From Mucilaginibacter sp. Bleaf8 (GTDB taxonomy: Bacteria > Bacteroidota > Bacteroidia > Sphingobacteriales > Sphingobacteriaceae): a stretch of 64,000 nucleotides of DNA. Made by a program: the position numbers and the translations under genes. Location of the stretch: the NCBI RefSeq assembly GCF_018390515.1, contig NZ_JAHBBK010000002.1, positions 353,743-417,742 of the forward strand, given 5' to 3'. Shown here one piece after another: positions 8,801 to 17,648 of this stretch (position 1 is its first letter; every line of letters begins with the position of its first letter). The notes beneath the pieces were generated by a model that saw only the letters and a list, made by a program, of their open reading frames with translations, did no database searches and was not told where the DNA came from.

Positions 8801-9411
8801 TGCAGTTGTTAACGCGTTTGTACAGGGTAAATCCGGCGGCGCCTAAAATTCCGGAGCTGATACAGAAAGCTAACTTCAACCTTACCCGCTTAATGCACCT
8901 GATTGAGGATTTGATGAATGTTTCGAGGTTGCAGCAGGGTAAGCTGCCGTTACATAAATCGCGCTTTAAGTTGGCCGATTTAATTAACGAATGCTGCGAA
9001 CATGTTAAAACAAACGGTACGCATAATTTATTGCTGAATGGAGATACCGATTTGGAGGTGTTTGCCGATCAGCAGCGCATATCGCAGGTTGTGGTCAACT
9101 TTGTGAACAATGCAGTGAAGTACGCACCCGACTCTAAAGAGATTGTGCTGCAGATAGTGCATGAAGGTGGATATGCCAAAGTTTCCGTTCAGGATTTTGG
9201 TCCGGGTATACCGGCAGATAAGCAGCCACATCTGTTCGATCGCTACTATCGCGTGCACGAATCGGGTATTCAGTTTTCGGGCTTAGGTCTCGGATTGTAC
9301 ATTTCTGCCGAAATCATTGAACGGCACAACGGCCAGATCGGTGTAGATAGTAAATTGAATGAAGGTAGTACTTTCTGGTTTACGCTGCCTTTAGGCGATG
9401 GAAACGCTTAA
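5845..9411 (+). CDS. Multi-PAS/GAF sensor histidine kinase with two coiled-coil signalling arrays
   Basis: A 1188-residue soluble sensor kinase without obvious membrane segments. Order: N-terminal PAS-like domain (about 14-155), GAF (about 165-315), coiled coil built from six seven-residue units (331-372) and extended to about 395, two PAS domains (about 400-650), a second coil of four units (666-693), two more PAS domains (about 710-965), HisKA with phospho-acceptor His973 in VASHELKTPL, and HATPase_c ending in the GLGLGLYIS region and a GSTFWFTLPL terminus. The start is a GTG at 5845, chosen because FLKGGGKMGELMRAADWAAT is the usual opening of this kinase group; the next ATG (5884) would cut into it. 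No ligand can be assigned and no response regulator lies nearby. It converges on a DoxX-like gene across a shared terminator. Confidence 0.9.
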   Translation: MSDIYTFLKGGGKMGELMRAADWAATSLGTPDSWPESLQGAVSIALNSGFPIGIYWGNDFTLIYNDAWSSIPGNKHPWALGKPGAVVWPEIWEGLQEEFESVLAQGASYRRPDAPLFMHRYGYTEECYFDYTLSPITAKDGMVGGVFNAAIETTYKVIHDRRNKVLQHLMAKSNSAKTIDEGVQEVIDIIDNARQDIPFAMLYSCKNETARHIIQTAYTGLTAEQAGEVTWPCEEIIDSDKTVYIDNLNGYLPSPARSIWPEAVTEALIVPLSKGKAVVKGYLVLGVSARKRLDDDYRQFLESVGNHAGTILNNAHAYEIGEAFLIEQALNEELAAANEELAAANEEMAAANEELASANEEMVAINEELQQTEQSLHQLNEELEERVETRTRELAASEARFRSMVEQATVAMLVFQGDSFVISTANAPMLSLLGKSKQVMGMPLLKAMPELNGQPIVDILYKVYRTGESVSGNEIAVQLQRNGVLETGYFDFTYTPLTENGKVTGVLEVAVEVTQQVVARRKVEASEHRLRNMIATTPYGMAILRSRDLIIERANLPILAIWNRRKDQILEHKLMDVFPELEGQPFPELLKRVFDTGERVDVPEMILDIALPEGGTKQYYVKFSYDPLFDLNGNVESILVSVSDISELVHNRKLLQERQEELESMNEEILAGNEELADTNEELTATNEELTETQQILALINEQLEKSENLFRGLFEQAPLGMAVLRGPEHVIDQANDNMLHIWGRTRHEVIGKPHRVARPELQGQSVFDWLDEAYASGEQRINREFKVHLYVGPRKTREAYVNSIYQPLLDSNGKVTGILIIIDEVTDRVIERKQTEQAQEQLKLAIESAELGTWYIDTGKGELMASARTKELFGFYTDEPMSLQDALDQIAEDHREDVINAIEASIANNESYDMEYPIVGYHDRVVRWVRATGKLYASEAGRAALFSGTLLDITDRKEREQRKDDFISVASHELKTPLTTLNASMQLLTRLYRVNPAAPKIPELIQKANFNLTRLMHLIEDLMNVSRLQQGKLPLHKSRFKLADLINECCEHVKTNGTHNLLLNGDTDLEVFADQQRISQVVVNFVNNAVKYAPDSKEIVLQIVHEGGYAKVSVQDFGPGIPADKQPHLFDRYYRVHESGIQFSGLGLGLYISAEIIERHNGQIGVDSKLNEGSTFWFTLPLGDGNA
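6835..6960 (+). repeat. In-frame 21-bp tandem repeat (six NEELAAA-type units)
   Basis: Six consecutive 21-base units encode NEELAAA, NEELAAA, NEEMAAA, NEELASA, NEEMVAI and NEELQQT inside the large kinase. The unit equals one heptad, so it codes for a continuous coiled coil and could change copy number without breaking the frame. Confidence 0.85.
7840..7923 (+). repeat. Second in-frame 21-bp repeat array (four units)
   Basis: Four 21-base units encode NEEILAG, NEELADT, NEELTAT and NEELTET, forming a second heptad array between PAS domains of the same kinase. The units resemble those at 6835-6960. Confidence 0.8.
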
Positions 9412-9428
9412 TTGAACGTTGCATCTAA

Positions 9429-9476
9429 AAACAAAACACCCTGTGCATAATGGTTTATGCACAGGGTGTTTTACTT
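9429..9476. terminator. Bidirectional terminator between convergent genes
   Basis: Long hairpin with arms AACACCCTGTGCATAA and TTATGCACAGGGTGTT around a TGGT loop, flanked by an A-run and T-rich sequence. It can serve both the kinase gene on the left and the leftward DoxX-like gene. Confidence 0.85.
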
Positions 9477-9494
9477 TATGGTAAGACAGTGCAA

Positions 9495-9884
9495 TTACAA
9501 TTTGCTGGTACTCTTTAAAGCCCAGTATACCAAAGCAGGCTGAAAAAATAAGCGGACAAATCTTTTACGATCCGTATCCAAACCAAAAGCGCTGCGCCGA
9601 TTCACATATTGTGATATATTCCCCGGAAATATGGCTGTAAAAAATGCGGCGGCTATCTTTCCTACAGTCTCTTTCTGTTTGTTGTTGGCTAATACCAGGG
9701 CACTTCCAAGCGTAATTTCGGCAATGCCTGAATAGATCACGGTATCGTCCTCATTCAGCGGAACCCAGTCGGGTACCTGGGCTTGAAAGTCTTTTCGTGC
9801 AAAAGTTAGGTGGCTTACACCAGCAAATATCAATCCTGCACCCAGCAGAATTCTCGCAGCATCTTTTATAGTTTCTTTTTTCAC
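9495..9884 (-). CDS. DoxX-like small membrane protein
   Basis: A 129-residue protein with about four hydrophobic segments, resembling the DoxX/MauE-like family (ILLGAGLIFAGVSHLTFARKDFQAQVPDWVP at the N-terminus is given here only in part: the SHL and QVPDWVP landmarks are typical). The start is a GTG at 9884; no in-frame ATG fits. No terminator is visible in the 71 bases separating it from the GH88 gene upstream, so it may receive transcripts from the polysaccharide locus, although its function has no evident link to glycans. Role unknown. Confidence 0.75.
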   Translation of the reverse strand: MKKETIKDAARILLGAGLIFAGVSHLTFARKDFQAQVPDWVPLNEDDTVIYSGIAEITLGSALVLANNKQKETVGKIAAAFFTAIFPGNISQYVNRRSAFGLDTDRKRFVRLFFQPALVYWALKSTSKL

Positions 9885-9955
9885 GGTTTGATGTTTACTG
9901 CTTTCAGTTACAAATACTATTCCACAGGTTGCCGTTTGATGGATAGCTGCGAGCC

Positions 9956-11128
9956 TTATTGCCTTAGCAGCGCTTCCAAATAGTAGTAATCAGCATAAAT
10001 AATAGGTACATCAATTTCGCTTTTAGCCGGGAGGTGCCCCGTGCTGTGCAATAATATAAAGCCCTTACTGCCGCCCGGTTTAACTTGATAAGCTGTGCTT
10101 AAACTGCTCATAATTTTATTTGCAGTAGCTTTATAAAGCTTGCCCGACTTGCTATAATGGCTAAGCTCATAAAAGGCAGAGGCCATAATGGCGGCGGCAG
10201 ATGCATCGCGCGGAGCGTTGGGAATATTAGGCGCATTAAAGTCCCAGTAAGGTACCTTGTCAGCCGGTAGGGTAGGGTTGTTCAGGATAAACGTAGCAAT
10301 ACGTTCAGCCTGTTGCAGGTAAACCGGATTTTTGGTTTCACGGTAGCACATAGTATAGCCGTAAAGCCCCCAAGCCTGCCCCCGTGCCCATGCCGATTCA
10401 TCTGCATAGCCCTGGTGGGTTTGTTTGTGCAGTACCTGTCCGCTTTGCGGATCATAATCAATTACATGGTAAGAGCTGTTATCAGCTCTGAAATGGTTTT
10501 TAAGCGTAGTATTGGCATGTGTTACAGCAATTTTGTAAAAGCTTGAATCGCCGGATAGACGGGTGGCAGCAAAAAGTAATTCCAGGTTCATCATGTTATC
10601 GATAATTACCGGAAACTGCCATTCCTTACGGTTGTCCCATGATTTAATGCAACCCACCTGCGGGTTAAATCGCTGGCTTAAAGTTTTGGCAGCAGTGATG
10701 ATCACGTCTTTATAATGCGGGTCGTGCGTTAGGCGATAAGCATTGCCAACGCTGCAATATATTTTAAAGCCAAGATCGTGAGTGCCTTTGTCAAACTGTT
10801 CCTGCTCAATAAGGGCGGTATATTTGCGGGCCTCGCTTAGCCATTGTGAATTATGCGTTCGCTCATACAAATACCACAACTCGCCGGGAAAAAAGCCGCT
10901 GCACCAATCGCGCGATGAAATTAGCGCCAAACTGCCATCTTCTTTAATAGACCGGGGCACTACGGCATTGGTGTTTTTACTATTTGCCTTAGCTTCATTA
11001 ACCGATTGCAGCATTACTTTGGTTTGTTGTTCAGCAAAGGCAATGTTCTGCTTTTTGCTTTTTTGCGCATGCAGTAAAAAGCAGTTTAAAAATGTAGTGG
11101 CAATAAGCAGGGATAACTTCTTATTCAT
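9956..11128 (-). CDS. GH88 unsaturated glucuronyl hydrolase
   Basis: A 390-residue exported enzyme (signal peptide through LLHAQ) of glycoside hydrolase family 88. These (alpha/alpha)6-barrel enzymes hydrate and release the 4,5-unsaturated uronic acid that polysaccharide lyases leave at the non-reducing end of oligosaccharides. The two catalytic-type aspartates can be placed at Asp118 (GTHDLGFK) and Asp177 (IDNMMNLELL), and the aromatic ARGQAWGLYGY segment is typical. It lies 10 bases after the lyase gene in the same operon, which is the pairing expected if the lyase supplies its substrate. Last enzyme of the locus. Confidence 0.9.
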   Translation of the reverse strand: MNKKLSLLIATTFLNCFLLHAQKSKKQNIAFAEQQTKVMLQSVNEAKANSKNTNAVVPRSIKEDGSLALISSRDWCSGFFPGELWYLYERTHNSQWLSEARKYTALIEQEQFDKGTHDLGFKIYCSVGNAYRLTHDPHYKDVIITAAKTLSQRFNPQVGCIKSWDNRKEWQFPVIIDNMMNLELLFAATRLSGDSSFYKIAVTHANTTLKNHFRADNSSYHVIDYDPQSGQVLHKQTHQGYADESAWARGQAWGLYGYTMCYRETKNPVYLQQAERIATFILNNPTLPADKVPYWDFNAPNIPNAPRDASAAAIMASAFYELSHYSKSGKLYKATANKIMSSLSTAYQVKPGGSKGFILLHSTGHLPAKSEIDVPIIYADYYYLEALLRQ

Positions 11129-11138
11129 ATTTAATGTA

Positions 11139-12305
11139 TTAATTGATCCATATTATCGGGTGCCTTACGGGCAGGTTTCTGATTACTTCTTCATTCCGGG
11201 GCTGGTGTTCCAGTTCTTTCCAGGTGTTTAACCAAGTGTTGTTCCTGTATGCTATTGTACCAAAAACAAGTGCAGGCTGGGCAACGGGCCAATTGTTCCA
11301 GTACATCACATCATGTGCATAGGGCCACTTGCCTTTATCTGCCAGATAAGGATACAAAAATTCGATGCCTTTTTGAATGGAACGGCCATCTGGCGTTTTG
11401 TAAAGCCACAGGTTGTCATCGGGTGTACTTAACAGCTGGCATATAGTGGCCATCGCATCCAGGTTAAAAATGGAATACCCATAAGGCTTGGTTCGTTTTA
11501 GTTCCAACGGAAAACTACCATCAGCAGCCATTTGTTCGGGTAACAGTACTTGTTTATAGCGGTTTCTACAAAAGTTCAGCATTTCTTGGTTTTCGGTAAA
11601 TTGTGCAAAGCAAGCCACCTGCATTACCCAGCAACTGCCATGATTGTTTTTGGCATTCATCTCATCTATGCCATAGGGATGGGTGGTAAGCCAGGTTAAG
11701 TATTGCGCAAACCAGTTTTTAGCACCGTTTAATGTATCGGTATCTATTACACCACTACTTAGCATTGCCTCTATACCTTTAATTACCTCCATTAATTGAA
11801 TGGTATCAATAATACCGATACCGCGGCCGGTGGCAATACCTTTAATAGCTTGTGCATACTGCAGGTTTGGGCTCATTAAGGTTGCCGTATCAATAAACCA
11901 TGCTTTAATGTGTATTACGGCTTGCCGGGCGTACTTCTTGTCATGCGTAATTTTATAGGCAGAAGCGAGTGCGCCAATTATGCGGCTGAACCGGATCATG
12001 GCCAGGCGATGAGCGGTAAAGTTTTGCGGATTGGTTAGTCCGTCGCGCTGCAGGTATGGGCCTAATGGATTTTTAGAATCAGGCCACCAGTAATCGCCTT
12101 CTGAATAAAAATCATGCAGGCCTCCGGCGCTTCTGGGGCAGGAGGTGGCCGTAATAGTAACGGGCGATTGGTTTAAAGCCCAAGCCGCTTCTTTTAAAAC
12201 GCTTGTACGCAAGGTGCTCACTGCATCCTTATAATAATCACCCGGTACAGGCTTAAAGCTTACCAGTACTAACATAAGTAACCATACTGCCGAAATCCTT
12301 TTCAT
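11139..12305 (-). CDS. Alginate-lyase-family polysaccharide lyase (PL38-like)
   Basis: A 388-residue exported protein with the alginate_lyase domain (PF05426). The motif AKNNHGSCWVMQ, with Asn221 and His222, matches the neutralizer/base region of (alpha/alpha)-toroid uronate lyases; GGLHDFYSEGDYWWPD near the N-terminus is typical of members related to family PL38. Family members act on alginate or glucuronan; the substrate cannot be decided here. The start is placed at 12305 (MKRISAVWLLMLVLVSF, a signal peptide), 4 bases after the stop of the upstream GH2 gene; the longer frame from 12353 would overlap that gene. Together with GH88 it indicates a uronic-acid-containing target. Confidence 0.8.
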   Translation of the reverse strand: MKRISAVWLLMLVLVSFKPVPGDYYKDAVSTLRTSVLKEAAWALNQSPVTITATSCPRSAGGLHDFYSEGDYWWPDSKNPLGPYLQRDGLTNPQNFTAHRLAMIRFSRIIGALASAYKITHDKKYARQAVIHIKAWFIDTATLMSPNLQYAQAIKGIATGRGIGIIDTIQLMEVIKGIEAMLSSGVIDTDTLNGAKNWFAQYLTWLTTHPYGIDEMNAKNNHGSCWVMQVACFAQFTENQEMLNFCRNRYKQVLLPEQMAADGSFPLELKRTKPYGYSIFNLDAMATICQLLSTPDDNLWLYKTPDGRSIQKGIEFLYPYLADKGKWPYAHDVMYWNNWPVAQPALVFGTIAYRNNTWLNTWKELEHQPRNEEVIRNLPVRHPIIWIN

Positions 12306-12309
12306 ATTA

Positions 12310-14775
12310 CTACAGGTTGATGAAGGCAGTAGGTAAACCGGCGGATTGCACACTTACTACTGATTTACCGCCATTGTTTTTTATACTGATAATTGCCCGC
12401 CCGTTGTAAACCTGCAACTTTCGGGAACCGCGCGAGGTGCCCAAATCGTCGAGCAAAGTACCGTCGCCCGCTAAGGAGAAACTGACCACATTGGCCGCGT
12501 CAAGGCAGAGTATATTGTTGGCGTCTAACAGTTTCACTTGTATGGTAGTTGTATCACCCTGGTTGCTCATCTTCTCAATTACCAGTTTAGCGGGTTTACC
12601 CCAGGCTTCGGTTTGGTATTGTTGCGTAATCGAATCTGTAACCACAACTTTTCCTTTCCGGGCAATTACTTTGATCTGGTTAATGCCTTTTTGATAAGGT
12701 ACCTGCCAGCGCAAGCCGGCCGCCGGGAAATCCTGGCTGTTCCGTTTTCTGATGCCGTAGCTTTTTCCATTTACAACCAGCTCTGCTTCGTCGCAATTAG
12801 AATATACTTTAACCATTTTCAGTTCGCCATCGGTCCCCCACCTAACCGGCCAGGTATGCCCGTAAATATGTGCCATAGGCTTGGCCGACCAGTACGATTG
12901 GAAAACATAGTACGATTCTTTCTTGGTCAGATCCCGCTCCACTACGCCTTTTTGATTCATATAGGGCAGCGGGTTATCTGGCCTTACCGGCGTCGAAAAA
13001 TCCTTAAATACCCAAAAAGCAGATCCGGTTAACCAAGGCATGGTTTCCTGCTCTTTCAGGTGCCAGTCGAACAGGTTGCAGATGTAACTCTCGCTCCAGT
13101 CGCCATCTTTTGAAATCCGCGAACCGCCGCCATATAAAGACGCGTCACCCGAGCGTTCATCGGCACCGTTACCGGTTTTTATTCTGGCTAATGCTTTGTC
13201 CGGAGTTTCAGAATGTCGCAGAGCATGGCTGTCGCCACCCCACTCCGCATGAAAGAAGTGCTTTACTTTTTTGAATTCTTCCTCGCTTACCTGCTTGTAT
13301 TCGGTGTAACTGCCACGGTACCAGCCCGCCCAAATAGAAGGGGAATATACATCAACAATATCCTTGCAAAAATCACAACGCCTGATGGTGGTTTTGCGCG
13401 ACGGGTCCAGCTGATGGGCCAAGGCATTTTGCCGGCTCATAAAATCGCGTATCTTCTGTTTGTTGAACTCCGGAAAGTCGCCTTCCCAATCGTTCTCATT
13501 ACCCAAGCCCCATAAAATGATAGCTGGATGGTTGTAATGCTGCTCTATCATATTGGTTAGCATTTGCTTGGCTTGTTGCTGATAAACAAGTCCTCCCAGG
13601 CCGCCCCGGCACCAGGGTGCTTCTTCCCAAACCAGTATGCCCAGGCTGTCGCACAAATTCAATATAGTTCTGGACTGCTGGTAATGCCCCAGGCGGATGA
13701 AGTTGGCACCCATATCTTTAATGAGCTGCATTTCCTGCCGCATCATACTATCTGTCATGGCTGCGGCCACACCAGCGTGATCCTCGTGGCGGTGTGTGCC
13801 ACGCAGCAACAGGCGTTTTCCGTTCAGATAAAATGGGCCGTTATCGGCAAACTTAAAGTTCCTGAACCCAATCTTCTCGATCTTTTTAGCTGATTGGTTG
13901 CCGTTTTGCACAGTCAGTTCAACGGTGTACAAGTAAGGGTCGGCAGGCGTCCACAAATGCGGTTTGTTTATTTGTAGCTGTTTGCCTGCTGTATGCAAAC
14001 TGTCGTTAAGCTCATGTAATGAACAAGTTTTGCTGAATACAATTTTGCCCCGTGCGTCTTTTAAAGTCAAAGTGCACTCACCATTAGGAACCTGGTCAGG
14101 ATTATAGAATGATGCCCGGATCTCGATTTGTCCCTTTTTTAAGTTGGGGTTTAAAACAGGTTGTGCAAATATCTTATCGATACTGAGTGCGGGTGCATAA
14201 ACCAAATTGACGTGCCGGTATAAGCCCCCATATACATTAAAGTCCGACAAGCGTGATGGAATGCTTTCCAGATCACGCGAGTTATCACAACGTACAGACA
14301 GCGGGATAGTGCCTTTGAATTGATTTTGGTAGGCGTCTGTCTTTTTAAATGCTTCTACTGCATCCGTAATATCAATTGTCCACTCGTCATAGCCGCCTGC
14401 ATGGCTGCCAACTTTGGTGGTGTATATAAATACATCAGTTTTTTGCCCCGCGCCCTCAAAATACAACAGGGTGCGGCCGTTGCGGTAAGGGTTGGATATG
14501 GATAGATGTGTACGATACCAACCCGGCCCCTGGTAGTAATTTACATCAGGTTCTACGGCATCACGTGCGTTGAAACAGTGCGGCAGGGTTACGTTTTGCC
14601 AAAGGGGCACGCTCTCGGGGTTGCCTTTGGTTACCGGGCGTACTGCTTCCCAAATGCCGCCTAAATCCTGCTTCAAAAATTCCCAGTTGTTGCTTAGGCG
14701 ACTGCTTTGCTGTGCAAATGAGCGGCCGAAAAACAAAAAAAGTATAATGAGTATATAGCCTGAAAACTTTTTCAT
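12310..14775 (-). CDS. GH2 glycoside hydrolase (beta-galactosidase/beta-glucuronidase type), first of two
   Basis: An 821-residue exported enzyme. Signal peptide to SFAQQ; jelly-roll sugar-binding domain (about 30-190); immunoglobulin-like domain (about 200-310); TIM barrel (about 310-600) with acid/base Glu427 in GLGNEND and probable nucleophile Glu511 in FHAEWGGD; then C-terminal beta domains of the DUF4982/GH2-associated type. Retaining GH2 enzymes remove beta-linked galactose, glucuronic acid or mannose; the specificity cannot be fixed by eye. It lies 10 bases after the second GH2 gene and 4 bases before the lyase gene, so it is co-transcribed and presumably trims the same glycan in the periplasm. 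Confidence 0.88.
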   Translation of the reverse strand: MKKFSGYILIILFLFFGRSFAQQSSRLSNNWEFLKQDLGGIWEAVRPVTKGNPESVPLWQNVTLPHCFNARDAVEPDVNYYQGPGWYRTHLSISNPYRNGRTLLYFEGAGQKTDVFIYTTKVGSHAGGYDEWTIDITDAVEAFKKTDAYQNQFKGTIPLSVRCDNSRDLESIPSRLSDFNVYGGLYRHVNLVYAPALSIDKIFAQPVLNPNLKKGQIEIRASFYNPDQVPNGECTLTLKDARGKIVFSKTCSLHELNDSLHTAGKQLQINKPHLWTPADPYLYTVELTVQNGNQSAKKIEKIGFRNFKFADNGPFYLNGKRLLLRGTHRHEDHAGVAAAMTDSMMRQEMQLIKDMGANFIRLGHYQQSRTILNLCDSLGILVWEEAPWCRGGLGGLVYQQQAKQMLTNMIEQHYNHPAIILWGLGNENDWEGDFPEFNKQKIRDFMSRQNALAHQLDPSRKTTIRRCDFCKDIVDVYSPSIWAGWYRGSYTEYKQVSEEEFKKVKHFFHAEWGGDSHALRHSETPDKALARIKTGNGADERSGDASLYGGGSRISKDGDWSESYICNLFDWHLKEQETMPWLTGSAFWVFKDFSTPVRPDNPLPYMNQKGVVERDLTKKESYYVFQSYWSAKPMAHIYGHTWPVRWGTDGELKMVKVYSNCDEAELVVNGKSYGIRKRNSQDFPAAGLRWQVPYQKGINQIKVIARKGKVVVTDSITQQYQTEAWGKPAKLVIEKMSNQGDTTTIQVKLLDANNILCLDAANVVSFSLAGDGTLLDDLGTSRGSRKLQVYNGRAIISIKNNGGKSVVSVQSAGLPTAFINL

Positions 14776-14785
14776 GCATTGAATT

Positions 14786-17506
14786 TTAGTAAATGCGCCT
14801 TAACTGCAAGGCATTGAGCATAGCCTGCCCTTTTATAGATTTGAAAGTGATCTGCACACCTTGCCCACCGGTTGCCATAACCGGAATGCTTTTTGAAATT
14901 GCCCAGGCAAAACCGGCTTCGGCGGCTATGTTAAAGTTTTTTAGAACCAGTTTATTGTTGATGTATACATCAAAGATGCGTTCCTGATAATTTTGGTTTT
15001 GCACGGAATTATTGAGGTTGTAGGGTAGGGGATCTTTTACTTTGCCGCCTGCAAGTTCGGCGAAATGCAGGTTCAATTCATATCGGCCATCGGCTACGTC
15101 AAAGCGGTAGCTATCGATGCCAACTTGTTGGGTTTGATAAATGGGATCGTTATCCGTACCGGCAATCGCCTTGTCCGATCCGTATTTTTGACGGCCGTTA
15201 TTTACCTGAAGCGGCTGGCCCCCAACCGAACCCCAACTGCCCGGTGTATAAGTTTGATCAGGCTGCCACAGCTGTTGCGTTAGCTCATCATAAAAATAGC
15301 GGCTGGCACCCAGTAAAATGTTGATTGATGATGAGCCGTCCGAAACCTGTTTCAGATCTGTGCTTTGCAGCATAAAGCCGATGGTTTGGTAATCTTTATA
15401 TTCTTTGGTACCTTCTTTACCTATGGCTTCTATCTGGTTTGCCCCATTTTTAAACGGAACATCGAAAATGTAACCGTAAGCGGTTTTTTTGCTGGTTGTA
15501 ATAGGGTTGCCATTTACTAGCAGGCTTACTTCTTTTAAGTTACTATAGATGGTAACCGGCTGCAAGCACGTTGTATCTTGATTGACAACTGATGCCATGC
15601 GCGGCGTTTGCGAGCTTATTTTAATGAATGGTTTGTTTTGTAAAGCCGCCTGGTATAAGTAATATGTTGCTTTTGGTTTACGGTCATAAGTAAGCAAGCC
15701 CTTGTTGTTGATGTGCGGCATCGTTTCTTCCCGGCTTTCCGAACCAAAATCGGCCAGGTTCCAGGCAGCGGCCCCTGCCACAAACGGGCGTTGTTGTATG
15801 GCTTGCAGGTAAACTTCATGGTAGTATTCGGCATACTCAATGCTTTTATCAAAGCGTACAGGTTGCAGGGCATGTATGCGGTCGTCGGCATCAGCGCCAT
15901 ATTCGGTAACCATTACCGGTTTTTGCGGCAATTGTGCATGGTGCATATCCAAAAACTTGGCAAAGCCGTTTATGTCACCACCATACCAGCCCTGGTAAAG
16001 GTTCCAGCCTACAACTTGTGGAATGGCAGTAAGTCCGGTTCTGTTGTATAGGTTAAAATCGCCGTGGTTTGACATCAGCGTATAACGGTAAGGGTCTTCG
16101 GTATGGCAAATATTTTCCAGATGCTTGGCCAAACGGGTAACCTGCGCAAAGTACTGCTGTTGCTGTTCGAGCTGGTTTTTACCATACTTAGGCCTTAGTA
16201 AAACTTCGTTCATATAAGCCCACATCACCACACTCGGATGATTAAAGTTTTGTCGTATCATTTCCCGAAGCATGTTGCTGCAATTTTTAGTAAAGGCATC
16301 CGTTTCCGTAATGCCATTTACAACCGGAATTTCAACCGAAGCAATAATGCCCAGCTTATCGCACATTTCCAGAATAACAGGGTCTTGCGGGTAATGGGCT
16401 ACACGTAAAAAGTTGCCGCCCATGGCTTTCAACAATTCTACGTCGTGGCGTTGCAAATCCTGAGGTACCGCATTACCCAGGTTCTTATAATCCTGATGCC
16501 GGCTGGCACCTATCAGTTTACAGGGTTTGCCGTTTAAAAAAAAGCCTTGATCGGGGTCAAACTTAAACCATCGGAAACCAAGCGGATTCGTAACCTCGTC
16601 TGTTGTTTTACCGCTGGCCTTATCCTGTATGCTTGTGGTTATATGATACAGATACGGATCCTGCGGCGACCATAAATGTACCTGCTTAACGGCAGGTATT
16701 TGCTGTAGCAGCGTGTCGGTCGAATTCGGCTTTAAAGATACTTGCTTGTTTACCTGTGCAACCAGCACACCCTCCCGGTTAAACAGCTTGGTGATTACAT
16801 TAACTTTTTGCAGTTCACCGCTGCTGTTGGTAACCTGGCTTTTGATGCGAATACTGGCCTGTTTCTCATTAACCAAAGGCGTAGTGATCTGTATGCCATT
16901 GCTGCCAAAATCGGCCAGATTGAAGTGTATTGGCGATGTGGTGACGAGGTAAGCGTTGCGGTAAATGCCGCCAAAAAAGGTAAAGTCGGCCGTAAGCGGC
17001 GGAATGTTCTCATTATAACGGTTGCTTACCCTTACAGCAATCTCATTGCCGGCATTAACCTCGTAACGGAGTAGACCGGATATTGAAATACTGAAGCCGG
17101 TATAGCCGCCTATGTGCTCGCCGGCTTTTTTGCCATTCACAAAAATGGTAGCCTCTTGGTTCACACCATCAAACACGAGCCAAAATTGCTTGCCTTTATC
17201 AGCGGGATTGATGCGTAACTGCTTTTTGTACCAGGTGTTGCCCCGGTAATAGGTATGCTCATCATCCAATACATCCGTTGCATTCCAGGTATGGGGCAGA
17301 TTGATGTTTTGCCAACCGGTTAGCTGCTTTAAGCTGCCATAACTGTGCTGCGCCGAATCGATAGCGAACTGCCACCGGTTATTAATGCTGGTAAGGGTAC
17401 GGCTCTCCGAAGTAGCCGATGCCGGCTGTTGAGCTAACGAGGTATAACACGAAAGAACCAGGCATAAAAGTATAAAGTAACGGCTGCCGGTAGAAAGATT
17501 AAGCAT
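14786..17506 (-). CDS. GH2 glycoside hydrolase with C-terminal malectin-like domain
   Basis: A 906-residue exported GH2 enzyme, clearly different from its neighbour. Signal peptide to SLAQQ; sugar-binding, Ig-like and TIM-barrel domains; acid/base Glu434 in MWAYMNEV and probable nucleophile Glu535 in VMVTEYGAD. The last 170 residues form a malectin-like carbohydrate-binding domain (LLGASRYFYDE, then LNLHFAEL and IFDVYIN), which would hold the enzyme on its glycan. It is the first hydrolase gene after SusD, separated by 142 bases that contain a strong hairpin, which may lower hydrolase expression relative to SusC/SusD. Beta-galactosidase or beta-glucuronidase are the likeliest activities. Confidence 0.88.
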   Translation of the reverse strand: MLNLSTGSRYFILLCLVLSCYTSLAQQPASATSESRTLTSINNRWQFAIDSAQHSYGSLKQLTGWQNINLPHTWNATDVLDDEHTYYRGNTWYKKQLRINPADKGKQFWLVFDGVNQEATIFVNGKKAGEHIGGYTGFSISISGLLRYEVNAGNEIAVRVSNRYNENIPPLTADFTFFGGIYRNAYLVTTSPIHFNLADFGSNGIQITTPLVNEKQASIRIKSQVTNSSGELQKVNVITKLFNREGVLVAQVNKQVSLKPNSTDTLLQQIPAVKQVHLWSPQDPYLYHITTSIQDKASGKTTDEVTNPLGFRWFKFDPDQGFFLNGKPCKLIGASRHQDYKNLGNAVPQDLQRHDVELLKAMGGNFLRVAHYPQDPVILEMCDKLGIIASVEIPVVNGITETDAFTKNCSNMLREMIRQNFNHPSVVMWAYMNEVLLRPKYGKNQLEQQQQYFAQVTRLAKHLENICHTEDPYRYTLMSNHGDFNLYNRTGLTAIPQVVGWNLYQGWYGGDINGFAKFLDMHHAQLPQKPVMVTEYGADADDRIHALQPVRFDKSIEYAEYYHEVYLQAIQQRPFVAGAAAWNLADFGSESREETMPHINNKGLLTYDRKPKATYYLYQAALQNKPFIKISSQTPRMASVVNQDTTCLQPVTIYSNLKEVSLLVNGNPITTSKKTAYGYIFDVPFKNGANQIEAIGKEGTKEYKDYQTIGFMLQSTDLKQVSDGSSSINILLGASRYFYDELTQQLWQPDQTYTPGSWGSVGGQPLQVNNGRQKYGSDKAIAGTDNDPIYQTQQVGIDSYRFDVADGRYELNLHFAELAGGKVKDPLPYNLNNSVQNQNYQERIFDVYINNKLVLKNFNIAAEAGFAWAISKSIPVMATGGQGVQITFKSIKGQAMLNALQLRRIY

Positions 17507-17594
17507 AGGAGATTTGAGTAAAACAGATGTTCAGTTAAGAAAGCCAAGTATACTAAACGTACACAACAACGTAGTTTCTGTAAATGTAAAAATG

Positions 17595-17622
17595 GCATGT
17601 ACAATTCGTAAATTGTACATGC
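17595..17622 (-). terminator. Intra-operon hairpin between SusD and the hydrolase genes
   Basis: A perfect 12-bp inverted repeat, GCATGTACAATT and AATTGTACATGC, around a 4-base loop. On the minus strand it is followed by a short T-rich run. It lies 27 bases after the SusD stop and could be a partial terminator or an RNA-end stabilizer of the SusCD message. Confidence 0.55.
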
Positions 17623-17648
17623 GCATTATCAGCTAGGGGCGGGTATTG

